DNA of 64,000 nt from Stappia sp. MMSF_3263 (GCF_030733745.1 NZ_JASHIK010000015.1:60307-124306); one strand, 5' to 3'. Shown: positions 9,159 through 18,395, counted from the stretch's first letter. A program made the numbers and translations. The notes: a model not told the origin generated them from the sequence alone.

Positions 9159-9938
9159 ATGAATTTCTTCAGGACGGCTCTTGCGGCAGCTGCCATCGCT
9201 GCCGTTTCGCTCACCTCCGGCTCGGCCTTCGCCGACAAGCTGCAGGACATCCTCAACAGCGGCAAGGTGCGCATCGGCGTGCTTGCCGACTCCGCCCCCT
9301 GGGGCTTCCGCGACGGCGAGGGCAAGCTCACCGGCTTTGACGTGGAGCTCGCCGGCCTCGTCGCCGCCGATCTCGGCGTTGACCTCGAGATTGTCGAGGT
9401 GACTGGCGCCGCCCGCCTGCCGAGCCTCCTGTCCGACCAGATCGACGTTCTCGTCGCGGCCGCTGGCGCCACTCCTGAGCGCGCGCAGCAGGTGATGTTC
9501 ACCTCGCCTTATGTCGCTGTGCAGCTCGGTGTCTACGGCAAGGCCGGCACTTCGGTCTATTCCAGCCCTGAGGAGCTCGCCGGCAAGCCGATTGCCGTTG
9601 CCCGCGGCACCACGCTTGACGTCTGGCTGACCGACAACGTGCCGGACGCCAACCTGGTGCGCTTCGAGGATGCGGCCAGCGCGCTCGCTGCCTTCTTCGC
9701 AGGACAGACCGACTACTTCGCCGAGAACAGTGCCATTGCGCTCAACGCATCCGGCTCGGCCGATGTCGAACTGAAGTTCCTGATCCGCCAGTCGCCGGCC
9801 CATGCCGCCGTCCGCCACGGCGAGCACAACCTGCTGCAGTGGCTGAACACGGACCTGTTCTTCAACCGCATGAACGGCAAGCTCGAGGCTTTGCAGGTCA
9901 AGTGGTTCAAGGAAGCAACGCCGCTTCCCAACATGTGA
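9159..9938 (+). CDS. periplasmic amino acid-binding protein of the ABC transporter
   Basis: A 259-residue SBP family 3 protein that captures the substrate in the periplasm. It has a Sec signal peptide with likely cleavage after SAFA (residue 25). The type-II fold motifs LNSGKVRIGVLADSAPWGF, LTGFDVELAGLVAADLG and the hinge region ELAGKPIAVARGTTLD are present. It lies directly after the ATPase, with GGAAAGGGG before its ATG. The closely packed order permease-permease-ATPase-SBP means the transporter is probably complete. Confidence 0.93.
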   Translation: MNFFRTALAAAAIAAVSLTSGSAFADKLQDILNSGKVRIGVLADSAPWGFRDGEGKLTGFDVELAGLVAADLGVDLEIVEVTGAARLPSLLSDQIDVLVAAAGATPERAQQVMFTSPYVAVQLGVYGKAGTSVYSSPEELAGKPIAVARGTTLDVWLTDNVPDANLVRFEDAASALAAFFAGQTDYFAENSAIALNASGSADVELKFLIRQSPAHAAVRHGEHNLLQWLNTDLFFNRMNGKLEALQVKWFKEATPLPNM

Positions 9939-10029
9939 GTTCCTCCCGGACGGGCGGGGTCGCGTCCTTGTGGCGTGGCCTCGTCCGTTCGGGCCTTTCC
10001 ACCATTTCGACAGTCATGGAGCAAAGTTG

Positions 10030-10374
10030 ATGATCAAGCGTTTCCAGGTTGGCCCGCGCATGTCTCAGGCCGTCATTTCGGGTGATCATGTCCACATCGC
10101 CGGCCAGGTGGCCGACAACCGCAAAGGCAGCCTCGAGGTACAGACCCGCGAGGTTCTAGCCAAGATCGACGCGCTTCTGACTGAAGCCGGCAGCGACCGC
10201 TCGCGGCTCGTCGCCGTGACCGTCCTCCTGCCGCATATCATCGACTTCGATGCGATGAACGCCGTCTACGACGCTTGGATCGATCCGGCCAATCCGCCGG
10301 CGCGGGCCTGTTACGAGGCGCGTCTTGCCGATCCGGATCTTCGCGTCGAGATGACCGCGATCGCGGCCCTTTGA
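10030..10374 (+). CDS. RidA/YjgF-family enamine/imine deaminase
   Basis: A 114-residue RidA-superfamily protein. The conserved PPARACYEARLADPDLRVE segment near residue 90-108 carries the active-site Arg and the C-terminal VEMTAIA strand; AGQVADN and LLTEAGSDRSRLV match the family core. RidA proteins hydrolyse the reactive 2-aminoacrylate-type enamines released by PLP dehydratases to the keto acid and ammonia, and act as trimers in the cytoplasm. Its place behind a PLP lyase/dehydratase gene therefore makes biochemical sense. A 91-bp gap separates it from the binding-protein gene. Confidence 0.9.
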   Translation: MIKRFQVGPRMSQAVISGDHVHIAGQVADNRKGSLEVQTREVLAKIDALLTEAGSDRSRLVAVTVLLPHIIDFDAMNAVYDAWIDPANPPARACYEARLADPDLRVEMTAIAAL

Positions 10375-10399
10375 TCCTTCCCTCCCAGATCGGGCGACC

Positions 10400-11422
10400 A
10401 TGCATACTGGCGTTTTCCACGATCTCGATCTGACGGCGCAGGGCCGGCGGCTTGCCCGCCTGTCCGTGCCTTTCTCGATCGACCGCTCGCCTTACTTCCA
10501 GGCGAAGATCCCTGTCATTCGCCTGCGCAACGGCGAGGGACCGCGCATCCTGCTGATGGCCGGCAACCATGGTGACGAATATGAGGGCGAGATCCTGCTT
10601 GCGCGGCTTGCGCGCGAGTTGCCGCCCGAGCGTATGCGCGGCGAGGTCACCATCATTCCTTTCGCCAATGCGCCCGCCGTTATGGCGGCGCGGCGGCGCT
10701 CGCCGCTCGATGAGGGCAACCTCAATCGCTCCTTTCCCGGTGACCCGCAGGGCACGCCGACGGCCCGTATCGCGCATTTTCTCGAGCACGAGCTGTTTCC
10801 CGTGCATGACGTGGTCTTCGACCTCCATTCGGGTGGCACCTCGATGGAGCACCTGCACTGCGCGTTGATCGAACGCCAGGGCCCTCCGGAACGCTTCGCT
10901 GCTGCCATGCGGCTGATGCGGGCGACCGGGCTCCCTTACGGCTTCGTCGCCGAGAATGGTGCGGCGGCACCCACCTCGATGGCGGCGGCTGCGCGTGCCG
11001 GAGCCATCGGCCTCAGCGGCGAGTTCGGCGGCGGCGGTACCGTGACGACGGAGTCGATGCAGGCGACGGCCTGCGCTATCGACAACGTGCTGATCGAGCT
11101 GGGCGTCATCGACGCTCCGTTGTTGTCCCGCAAACCCTTGTCCGGCAAGGAAATGACCGTGCTGGCCCTTGAAAGCCACACACAGGCGATCTATGCGGTT
11201 CGGCGGGGCTGGTTCGAGCCGGCGGTGGCGCTGGGAGACAGGGTAGAGGCCGGCGATCTCGCCGGCTGGTACCACGATTTCGAACGGCTCGACCTGCCGG
11301 AGGAGGAGCTGCGCTTCGCTCAGGCGGGTATCGTGCTGTCGCGGCGATTGCATTGCGACAGCCAGGCCGGCGATTGTCTCGTGCAGGCGGCGCGTCCCCT
11401 GCGGGAGGCCGAAATGATCTGA
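10400..11422 (+). CDS. zinc-dependent deacylase, succinylglutamate desuccinylase/aspartoacylase family
   Basis: A 340-residue M14-like zinc hydrolase. Zinc ligands are visible as His57 and Glu60 in GNHGDEYEGE and His143 in FDLHSGG; the substrate-binding NLNRSFPG is at 107-114. The family removes acyl groups from N-acyl amino acids (AstE, aspartoacylase, and DoeB of ectoine breakdown). With the amino acid transporter and PLP lyase it suggests that the imported compound is N-acylated. The start is 25 bp after the ridA gene. DoeB itself is similar in length, but the other ectoine genes are absent, so I do not assign that name. Confidence 0.87.
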   Translation: MHTGVFHDLDLTAQGRRLARLSVPFSIDRSPYFQAKIPVIRLRNGEGPRILLMAGNHGDEYEGEILLARLARELPPERMRGEVTIIPFANAPAVMAARRRSPLDEGNLNRSFPGDPQGTPTARIAHFLEHELFPVHDVVFDLHSGGTSMEHLHCALIERQGPPERFAAAMRLMRATGLPYGFVAENGAAAPTSMAAAARAGAIGLSGEFGGGGTVTTESMQATACAIDNVLIELGVIDAPLLSRKPLSGKEMTVLALESHTQAIYAVRRGWFEPAVALGDRVEAGDLAGWYHDFERLDLPEEELRFAQAGIVLSRRLHCDSQAGDCLVQAARPLREAEMI

Positions 11423-11444
11423 TGGTGTGGGAGAGGGGGGCTGT

Positions 11445-12530
11445 ATGGCGAAAGCGACCGACCTGACGGCACATACCCATGATGCCGTTCTGCGCCTTTC
11501 GCCAGGCAGGCCGGAGGGCCCTGCCGCCCGCCCGGCTCGCCCGCCGCGCATTGAGGACGTTGCCCGAAAGGCGGGTGTCTCGCCGATTACTGTTTCCCGC
11601 GCCCTGCGCACGCCCGACATGGTCTCGCCGAAGACCCGCGATCGCATCCTGCAAGTGGTCGAGGCGACCGGCTACTGGTCCAACCCGCATGCCTCGGCGC
11701 TGCGCTCGGGCCGCTCCAGCATTGTCGCAGCCTTCGTGTCCAACCTGCTCAGCCAGCAATACAGCCAGGCGGTGCGCGCCTGCGCCCGGGTGTTGGAGCA
11801 GCATGGTTACCAGCTGATGGTGGGGCAGACTTCCTATTCCTATTCGCGCGAACTGAGCGCCATCCAGTCGTTGCGCTCGCTGCGACCAGCCGCCGTCTTC
11901 TTCACCGGCGTCATTGAGTTGGAGGAGAACCGCACGCTGCTTCGCGAACTCGACATCCCGATCGTCGAGAGCTGGGCCTATCCGCGCGATCCGCTTGACA
12001 TGCTGGTCGGTTTTTCCAACATCGATGCGGGCCGGCTGGCGGCGAGCCACCTGATTGAGCGCGGCTACCGACGCCTTGCCTTCATGGGTCGCAGCGGCGG
12101 CCGCGGCGCCCTGCGTCTGTCCGGCTTTGCTGAGCGGGCGGCCGAGCTGGGGGTCGAGATCGTCGACACGATCCGGGTCGATCAGGTGGACAGCGTCACC
12201 GATGGACGTGAAGCCTACCGAACCCTCTTGGAGAACGGGCGCGGTTTCGATGCGATCTTCTGTGCCAACGACCAGCTTGGCCTCGGTGCTCTGCTGGAAG
12301 CACGCCAGCAGGGACGGCGCATCCCGGACGAGCTTGCCCTGCTGACCTTCGGCGACAATGACCTCGCCGGCGAGCTGTCGCCGCGCCTGTCGACCATCTC
12401 CTTCGACAGCCACGCCATGGGCACCCATGCCGGCGAGATGATCGTCGACCGGCTGGAGCCGCGCAGCGAACACAAGCTGGCCTCCAGTCTCTGCCTCGAC
12501 CTGGAGCTCATTCCCGGCGAGACGACGTGA
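11445..12530 (+). CDS. LacI/GalR-family transcriptional regulator
   Basis: A 361-residue repressor. The N-terminal HTH is at about residues 35-60 (IEDVARKAGVSPITVSRALR, then MVSPKTRDRIL), followed by the hinge helix SNPHASALRSGRS and a periplasmic-binding-like effector domain (FSNIDAGRLAASHLIERGYRRLAFMG, ending near LSTISFDSHAMGTHAGEMI). The ATG at 11445 has GAGAGGGGGG upstream; a GTG at 11427 is an alternative. The ~30-residue stretch before the HTH is longer than usual. Being last in the catabolic operon, it most likely binds the two operators at 5652-5697 and so controls its own synthesis. Confidence 0.92.
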   Translation: MAKATDLTAHTHDAVLRLSPGRPEGPAARPARPPRIEDVARKAGVSPITVSRALRTPDMVSPKTRDRILQVVEATGYWSNPHASALRSGRSSIVAAFVSNLLSQQYSQAVRACARVLEQHGYQLMVGQTSYSYSRELSAIQSLRSLRPAAVFFTGVIELEENRTLLRELDIPIVESWAYPRDPLDMLVGFSNIDAGRLAASHLIERGYRRLAFMGRSGGRGALRLSGFAERAAELGVEIVDTIRVDQVDSVTDGREAYRTLLENGRGFDAIFCANDQLGLGALLEARQQGRRIPDELALLTFGDNDLAGELSPRLSTISFDSHAMGTHAGEMIVDRLEPRSEHKLASSLCLDLELIPGETT

Positions 12531-12599
12531 CGCCACTGCTTTGGCAGATTTGGTTGGGAGGCGCCTGCGGCAATGTGGGCATCTGGTTGGCGGCGGTTG

Positions 12600-12769
12600 C
12601 ACGAATGCGGTTGGGACTGCCTGTCGAATGCCATGCCCGCGAGATCATCGAGACATGGAGAATAGACTGCAACCTGCGCCGACCGCACCCGAGCCTCAAC
12701 GGGCTCACGCCGAACGAGTTTGCAACCCGGTCAAAAATGGACCACAGCGTGAACAGGGCTAGCCTGTGA
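12600..12769 (+). pseudogene. IS3-family transposase OrfB, C-terminal remnant
   Basis: The plus-strand frame reads AREIIETWRIDCNLRRPHPS followed by LNGLTPNEFATRS and a short tail, the characteristic end of IS3-family (IS407-like) integrase-core transposases (normally RIDYNxxRPHxSLxGLTPNEFA). The DDE core upstream is missing, so only the tail remains. It abuts the end of the LacI gene and marks the right border of the catabolic segment. Confidence 0.75.
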
Positions 12770-12946
12770 ATGGGTATATTCAGGGGAGCCGGTCAGGGGT
12801 TGCACAGGTCGAGGTCGGAATCGCCTCGGCCGCGGCCAGCCCCGCGTCCACCTTATCAGCCGCGTTTACGAGCGCACCTCGCTCGCCTCGCCGATCCTTC
12901 TCAGAGAGACCATCATACCATAACCACAAACCCACATTTGCGTATG

Positions 12947-13264
12947 TTACTCTGTGGCGCGTAAGATCGCCTGCCAGTTCTGCCGACCGCCAAGGATACG
13001 AACGATATCAATGCGGTCATTTGTGAGCGTGTAGATGACCAGATGGCTTTGGTGCGGGTGTATGTAGACGGGCGGTTCAAACTCCGTACGCTCGCGCGCG
13101 AGCGTTGGCATTGACGTTATCATTTCGAATGCCTGAGCCAGTCTGTCGATATAGTGGTCTGCTTGATCGAGCGACCACGTTTCGGCCGTGTATCGCCAAA
13201 CCTCATCTAAATCTTCAAGGGCTTTGGGTGTAAGCTGGTACTGTACTGGCTTATTTGACGACAT
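12947..13264 (-). CDS. parE: ParE/RelE-family toxin
   Basis: A 105-residue ParE-type toxin: YQLTPKALEDLDEVWRYTAE at the N-terminus, an aligned helical hairpin, then YIHPHQSHLVIYTLTNDRID and IVRILGGRQNW at the C-terminus, the usual RelE/ParE core. ParE toxins inhibit gyrase. I chose the ATG at 13264, which overlaps the antitoxin gene by 14 bases as is common; a longer frame from 13303 lacks family similarity. It forms a two-gene module with the upstream antitoxin. Confidence 0.88.
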   Translation of the reverse strand: MSSNKPVQYQLTPKALEDLDEVWRYTAETWSLDQADHYIDRLAQAFEMITSMPTLARERTEFEPPVYIHPHQSHLVIYTLTNDRIDIVRILGGRQNWQAILRATE

Positions 13265-13496
13265 GACGCTCGCGCATTCGCAGTTTGAAGGCAGTAGGAT
13301 CAAAAGCCTGCGATTCGCCGCTTTCGATCCCTTCCGTGATTGCAGCCTGTAGCGTCCTGATTGCCGTTTGCCGCTCCTGGTCCTTGCGGATCAGGTCGCG
13401 GACGTAATCGCTTGCATTGCTATAACGGCCTGCGCCCGTTTGGGCCTCGACCCACGCCTTCATCGGATCGGGCAGCGAAACATTCATGGTTGCCAT
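13251..13496 (-). CDS. parD: ParD-family antitoxin
   Basis: An 81-residue antitoxin with a ribbon-helix-helix N-terminus (MATMNVSLPDPMKAWVEAQT, then GRYSNASDYVRDLIRKD) and a charged C-terminus that would bind ParE. The start at 13496 is supported by AAGGAG upstream on the reverse strand. As in the family it should repress its own promoter; a palindrome lies in the leader. Confidence 0.9.
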   Translation of the reverse strand: MATMNVSLPDPMKAWVEAQTGAGRYSNASDYVRDLIRKDQERQTAIRTLQAAITEGIESGESQAFDPTAFKLRMRERHVVK

Positions 13497-13518
13497 TTCT
13501 TGATCTCCTTGACTTCTA

Positions 13519-13547
13519 CGAGTATCGTATATGACAAAGATTGTCAA
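13519..13547 (-). promoter_or_regulatory. parDE promoter with overlapping palindrome
   Basis: On the reverse strand a perfect -35 box TTGACA (13542-13547) is followed after 17 bp by a weak -10 (TACTCG, 13519-13524). The -35 overlaps the inverted repeat GACAA-AGA-TTGTC at 13533-13545, a plausible ParD operator. The site is 23 bp in front of the parD start. Confidence 0.55.
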
Positions 13548-13959
13548 AATTAATGGCAGGCTTGCTGAGTATACCTCCGCAAACTCGCATTTGTGCGGTT
13601 ATGCGCGGCCGTTTAGGTGATCGCTCAAAAAACGACACGTGCACCAGCAATGCTCTATCTGGCGTACCGAATGGTAAATAGTCGAGTTTGCATAAAGGAT
13701 GATCAACTCCAGGCATCCGGGGGGCGCTCACGAAGTTCCTTCCGTGAGCGCTCTACTCGGCTGGTACTTATTGAAAACCCGCGCTGCGAACGAACGTGAA
13801 CTGTGCATTGATCGACACGTCCTTGCCGCAACCTATCGGAGCGATAGTTCCCGCTAGTATCTGCTGGTTTTGATCGGGAGCGCGGATATACATGCGGTAG
13901 CTTGGCACGGCGGCACTGGCGCTACCACAGAACGGGGTGCTGGCCCGGGTTCCGTGTGA
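13548..13959. other. about 410 bp with no recognised gene
   Basis: Between the parDE promoter and the DUF932/ParB relic there are only short frames without family similarity. The right part (13860-13959) is the unrecognisable continuation of the pseudogene on the minus strand. Confidence 0.4.
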
Positions 13960-14877
13960 AGCATGTCGGACGCACGCACCGTGGTCTCGGTCAGCATGCG
14001 CCGGATCTGATAAGATTCCTTTGACCAGGCGCCCTTGATCGCGTCCCTGACCTGGTTCTGACGCTCGTGGTCTTCGGAGACGGTGAAGGCCATGAGCTCC
14101 TCCAGCGTCATGCCGAGCGTCTTGGTGCCGACCTCGGAATTCCAGCAATAGAAGCCCCGGAAATAAAGGTCGGGCGATCCGTCTGGCAGTCGGCCGGCCT
14201 CAATCGGATTCATGTCGTCGACCAGGAGCAGGAAGACGTCGCGGTCGGAGGCATAGAGCGTGGTCGTATCCTTGGTGATGTCGACGCGCGGGTTGTAGAT
14301 CCCGGTCGACCAGTCGAGCACGCCCGGCACCTTCCAGCGGGTGTCGCCCGTGCCGTTGCCGGCGATACGCTGCACCGCCTCGACCAGTTCGTGATCGTAG
14401 ATGCGGCCGTGGTCCGGGCCAGTGACGGCGCGCAGCTCGACACGGCCAGTATCGGTTTCGAGCGTTTGATCTGCTCAGCCCGATTGGAGGTCAGGCCGTA
14501 TTGCAGGTTGATGGCGGCAAGTGCGGCTGGGAGCTGCCTGAGATAGGCGGCGGGCGCTCCGACCAGGCTGGCGAGTTGTCCGAAAGACCAGTGCGTCGGC
14601 GCGACTGGCGTATCCGCGCCGGGGAGCATCAGCGCCAGCCACTCCGGATCGTTGCGATTGGCCTCGACCTGGATCAGCGCGCTTTCCACCACGCCGGTCC
14701 GGCTGCGATCGGCGCGGTCGCGCACCGACTGGGCCAGCTCCGACAGGGAAGGTAGCGCTCGTCTGCCGGACGCGAGAACCATTCGGACGAGACGCGGCCG
14801 ATCCGCTCGCCACGGCTGACATCCACCTTGTAACCGCCACTCGTGTCACGGCGCGCATCGAGTACTTGCATGTTCAT
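13960..14877 (-). pseudogene. DUF932 protein, frameshifted and fused to a ParB-like fragment
   Basis: The N-terminus is typical of DUF932 plasmid/island proteins: TSGGYKVDVSRGERIGRVSS then EWFSRPADERYL. After about 14,755 the similarity moves to another frame (SLSELAQSVRDRADRSRTGV, later PTHWSFGQLASLVGAPAAYL), and near 14,470 it moves again (RIAGNGTGDTRWKVPGVLDW, then the DRDVFLLLVDD and LYFRGFYCWNSEVGTKTLG segments). Directly after TLG the text becomes TLEELMAFTVSEDHERQNQV and IRRMLTETTVRASD, which matches the interior of ParB-like nuclease proteins. So two frameshifts and one fusing deletion are visible. In related islands DUF932 and ParB genes are neighbours, which explains the fusion. Confidence 0.75.
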
Positions 14878-15097
14878 GGGACCAATCTCCACGACGGGCG
14901 CGGGAGCCTCTCTCCCAGCTATTCACCCGTCACGGAAACCGATCCGCTCTCTCACTCTGGGGGCGTTGCGGGGATCTCCCCGCTCGAAGGGGTCGGCCGA
15001 GACCCAAGGCTCGGACGCAGGGGAAGGCCCTCCCCACCTTCTGGCCGCAGATATCGAACCGAAACGCTCACGCTGCTGGGGGCACTGGCTGAAAATC

Positions 15098-15129
15098 TTG
15101 ACTAAGAGGTACAATTAATCATATATGAT
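15098..15129 (+). promoter_or_regulatory. hipBA promoter with AT-rich palindrome
   Basis: TTGACT (15098-15103), a 17-bp spacer and ATATAT/TATATG (15121-15127) form a good sigma-70-like promoter. The -10 lies inside the perfect 12-bp palindrome ATCATATATGAT (15118-15129), a likely operator for the HipB-type repressor encoded 31 bp further on. Confidence 0.6.
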
Positions 15130-15159
15130 CGTTTAATAGCAATATTCCATCAAATATGG

Positions 15160-15546
15160 ATGATTGATATGGGTTCTCCCAAGGCGAAGCCAGCACTGGA
15201 ACGGCTGGGCCAGGATATCCGCAACGCGCGTCTGCGGCGTGGCATCGCCGTGGCGGATCTCGCCGTGCGTGCGGGAACCTCGCCAAGTTCCATCGCCCGC
15301 CTTGAACGGGGTGATCCGGGCGTTGCCATCGGAACGCTTGCCGACGTTCTCGTTGTGCTGGGCCTTCTGGAGCGGCTCGCTGACCTGGTCGATATCCGCA
15401 AGGACGATCTGGGGCTGGCGCTCGCAGCGGAGCACGGACCGCGCAGGGGCCGCTCCTTCGCGGCAAGGCTGAAAAAGCAGAAGGCTCAGGCGGAGGAGAC
15501 GCAGGATCGGCAGGACGTTGTGGACCCTGACGGGGCTTCCTTCTGA
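15160..15546 (+). CDS. hipB: HipB-like Xre-family antitoxin/repressor
   Basis: A 128-residue DNA-binding protein: the Xre HTH lies at about residues 15-70 (LGQDIRNARLRRGIAVADLA, VRAGTSPSSIARLERGDPGV, then ADVLVVLGLLERLADLVDI). A charged Lys/Gln-rich tail follows. It is the antitoxin and autorepressor of a HipBA module. The ATG at 15160 or 15169 are both possible. The stop overlaps the hipA start (TGATG), indicating coupled translation. Confidence 0.87.
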   Translation: MIDMGSPKAKPALERLGQDIRNARLRRGIAVADLAVRAGTSPSSIARLERGDPGVAIGTLADVLVVLGLLERLADLVDIRKDDLGLALAAEHGPRRGRSFAARLKKQKAQAEETQDRQDVVDPDGASF

Positions 15547-16778
15547 TGGCCGATTTCGTTGCCCATGTCGCGCTTGGGGAAGGCCGCACATCGGTGGGCC
15601 AGTTGCGTTTCACCCATGCCGGGCCACGCCAATTCTCGACTTTCGCTTATGGTACCGAATGGATCGAAAACCCGCGCTCCTTCGCCATACAGCCCGATTT
15701 CCCTCTTGAGACCGGCCCATTTCACACCTCGGGGCAGCCCGGCAACATGCGCGACGCTTTGGCGGGCGTTTTCGCCGATGCGGCTCCGGACAGTTGGGGA
15801 CGCAGGCTGCTCGAACGCGCCTATGGCAATGGTCTCAACGAATTCGAGTATCTGACGCTTTCCGACGACACCTGCCGCCAAGGCGCGCTACGCTTTCTGG
15901 ATGATAAGGGCGAGGTCATTCGCGGCAAGGCAGCGGACGCCGTTCCGCGTCTGGTCGATCTCGAAACCATCACGGCGATCGCGCGAGCCTATGAGCAAGG
16001 AAAGGAGATCTCACCCGAGGAAATGCAGGCGCTTGCCGGCGCGGGCGGTTCCGGCGGCGCGCGCCCTAAGGCCAATGTCAGGGACGGCGATGTGCTGTGG
16101 CTGGCGAAGTTCACCTCGGTCCATGATCAACAGCCGATCGAGCGCGTCGAGATCGCGACGCTCCGCTTGGCGGCAGCCTGCGGTATCCGCACCCCCGAGG
16201 CACGGTTGGAACTCTCAGACACGCCGTTTCCAGTTGCTCTGATCCAGCGGTTCGACCGACGCGGGGCCGCACGAATTCCCTACATCTCCGCGCGCACTGC
16301 GCTCGGCAAGACAGGGGCGGAACTGGGCTCTTATACCGAGATCGTCGATTTCATGCGGGCTTATTCACCCGATCCTTCTGACGATTTCCGCGAACTCTAC
16401 CGGCGTCTGATTTTCACAATCTTGGTGTCCAACAAGGACGATCACCTGAAGAACCACGGCTTCCTCTATGTGGGGGCAGGTCAGTGGCGCTTGTCGCCGA
16501 TGTTCGACGTGAACCCGGCGCCGGATCGCAACCCGCATCTTGAGACGGCAATTCTTGAGGGCGGAGCCCATGATCGGTCGATCAACCTCGCACTGGAAGC
16601 CTGCGCGTTTTTCGAGATCCCCGAGGCCGAGGCACGGGAGATGATCCGGACAATGGCGCAGCGCGTTTCGGACGGATGGCGGGAAGCCTTCAGACAGGTT
16701 GGCGTTTCTGGCGCGCTGGCCCGCGACTATGAGGCTGCATTCGTCGGCGCTGAAATAGAAACAGCCCGAACTTTTTAA
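15546..16778 (+). CDS. hipA: HipA-family serine/threonine kinase toxin
   Basis: A 410-residue HipA kinase. Visible motifs: the N-terminal HipA_N-like domain (GQLRFTH, FADAAPDSWGRRLLER), the Gly-rich nucleotide loop GSGGARPKA near residues 166-174, the catalytic loop VSNKDDHLKNHGF at about 294-306 with its Asp, and the metal-binding LSPMFDVNP near 316-324. HipA kinases phosphorylate translation factors such as glutamyl-tRNA synthetase and cause dormancy; the true target here is unknown. Coupled to hipB. Length is slightly under that of E. coli HipA. Confidence 0.92.
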   Translation: MADFVAHVALGEGRTSVGQLRFTHAGPRQFSTFAYGTEWIENPRSFAIQPDFPLETGPFHTSGQPGNMRDALAGVFADAAPDSWGRRLLERAYGNGLNEFEYLTLSDDTCRQGALRFLDDKGEVIRGKAADAVPRLVDLETITAIARAYEQGKEISPEEMQALAGAGGSGGARPKANVRDGDVLWLAKFTSVHDQQPIERVEIATLRLAAACGIRTPEARLELSDTPFPVALIQRFDRRGAARIPYISARTALGKTGAELGSYTEIVDFMRAYSPDPSDDFRELYRRLIFTILVSNKDDHLKNHGFLYVGAGQWRLSPMFDVNPAPDRNPHLETAILEGGAHDRSINLALEACAFFEIPEAEAREMIRTMAQRVSDGWREAFRQVGVSGALARDYEAAFVGAEIETARTF

Positions 16779-16842
16779 GTCATATTTGGGAAGTTATCGC
16801 AGATTATTCGTCAAATATGATTTTATCATAATCGATCCCTCA

Positions 16843-17100
<258 letters not shown>

Positions 17101-17159
17101 CTAGCAATTTTGAGTTTTGATAGGCATAGTGTGCCAAGCAAAAACAGAAAGCGATAGGC

Positions 17160-18164
17160 ATGACCCCACTCAGCAGCATCGCAATGAGCGCATACACCGA
17201 TCTGGTGCGGCTCCTGAAGGACGATGCTGTGTCGGGCGTCGAGGGCAAACCGACCCTGAAACAGCGCGGCGACAAGGCTTACTGGTACGCTGCACGCCGC
17301 ATCGGATCAGAGATGCGTTTCTTCTACATCGGCGAAGACAGTGACGGAACCCGTGCACGCATCGACCGCATCGAGGCACTGCATGCGACAGCGAAGGAGC
17401 GGCGGGCTGAGCGCTCACGGCTGGTCCGTCTGCTGCGGGCGGAGGGCATAACACCAACCGACCGGGCGACCGGCTCCATCCTGTCTGCCATGGCAGACGC
17501 GGGGACGTTTCGGCTAGGCGGCACAATCGTCGGTACAAATGCGTTTCGCCTTTATGAAGGTGAGCTTGGCATCCGCCTGCCCTTGGGCGGGATGGCGAAC
17601 ACCGGCGACATCGCCCAATTCGAGAAGCTCAGTGTCGCTCTGGAGGATCAGGTCGACCCGGGATTGGCCGAGACGTTCTCGGCGCTCAAGTTTGCCCCCC
17701 TGCCCGGGCTCGTCCTGGGGCGCACGTGGCGCTGGGCGCAGGGCGGTAGCGGCCAGTTGGTCGAGTTCCTCACCCCAGCGTTCGGTGAGGAAACCATTCG
17801 CGAACTGCCTGCACTAGGCGTCAGCGCTCAGGCACTGAACTACCTCAATTTTCTAATCGCCGAACCGATCCACGCAGCGGCCATCTATAGATCCGGCGTC
17901 CTAGTACAGATACCTCGCCCCGAGAGGTACGCGATCCACAAGCTGATCATCGCTGATCGGCGTCGCGATGGTGCCGGTAGCTTGAAAGCGTCGAAGGACC
18001 GGGAGCAGGCGGCGTTTCTTATTGAGGCGATGGCCGAAGACCGCCCCGACGACCTGCGCCGGGCCTATGCCACAGCAATGGACGTTGGCCCTCGCTGGCG
18101 CGAACACATAGCGAATTCGCTGAAGCGCATGCATAACACGATGAACACCCTGAACAGTATTTAG
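17160..18164 (+). CDS. GSU2403-type nucleotidyltransferase-fold protein
   Basis: A 334-residue protein of the nucleotidyltransferase-fold family found in mobile islands of proteobacteria (the NTP_transf_8 type). The matching core is ERRALRSRLVRLL-like text, AGTFRLGGTIVGTNAFRLYE, GDIAQFEKLSVAL, PALGVSAQALNYLNFLIAEP and PERYAIHKLIIADRR. The function is not established; some such genes act in abortive-infection or toxin-antitoxin modules. The region that usually reads TxDxDIAQF appears here as NTGDIAQF, so one of the two metal-binding Asp may be missing. Start 17160 or 17184 are both possible; neither has a strong ribosome-binding site. Confidence 0.7.
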   Translation: MTPLSSIAMSAYTDLVRLLKDDAVSGVEGKPTLKQRGDKAYWYAARRIGSEMRFFYIGEDSDGTRARIDRIEALHATAKERRAERSRLVRLLRAEGITPTDRATGSILSAMADAGTFRLGGTIVGTNAFRLYEGELGIRLPLGGMANTGDIAQFEKLSVALEDQVDPGLAETFSALKFAPLPGLVLGRTWRWAQGGSGQLVEFLTPAFGEETIRELPALGVSAQALNYLNFLIAEPIHAAAIYRSGVLVQIPRPERYAIHKLIIADRRRDGAGSLKASKDREQAAFLIEAMAEDRPDDLRRAYATAMDVGPRWREHIANSLKRMHNTMNTLNSI

Positions 18165-18395
18165 TAGCCACTGGCGCACAGGGATGTTCTGCGATGGATG
18201 CATTGCGCTGCTCCATGATTTAGGTCGCGTAGTGAAAAACGCCGTTGGGCCGGGGCGATTGACCTGGCCGCTTTCACGACCCCAAGTCAGTCTTTCACAC
18301 CGGATTTCGGGGCACTCGAAACCTGCCGTTCATTCAGCACTTGCTTTCGGCTTAAGCGGGGCCGATTCCAGGCGGACCGCTTCCAAACGCCGACG

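Noticed and set aside
10400..11422. DoeB of ectoine degradation
   Set aside because: Same family and similar length, but no ectoine hydrolase, aminotransferase or dehydrogenase genes accompany it, so a specific name is not justified.
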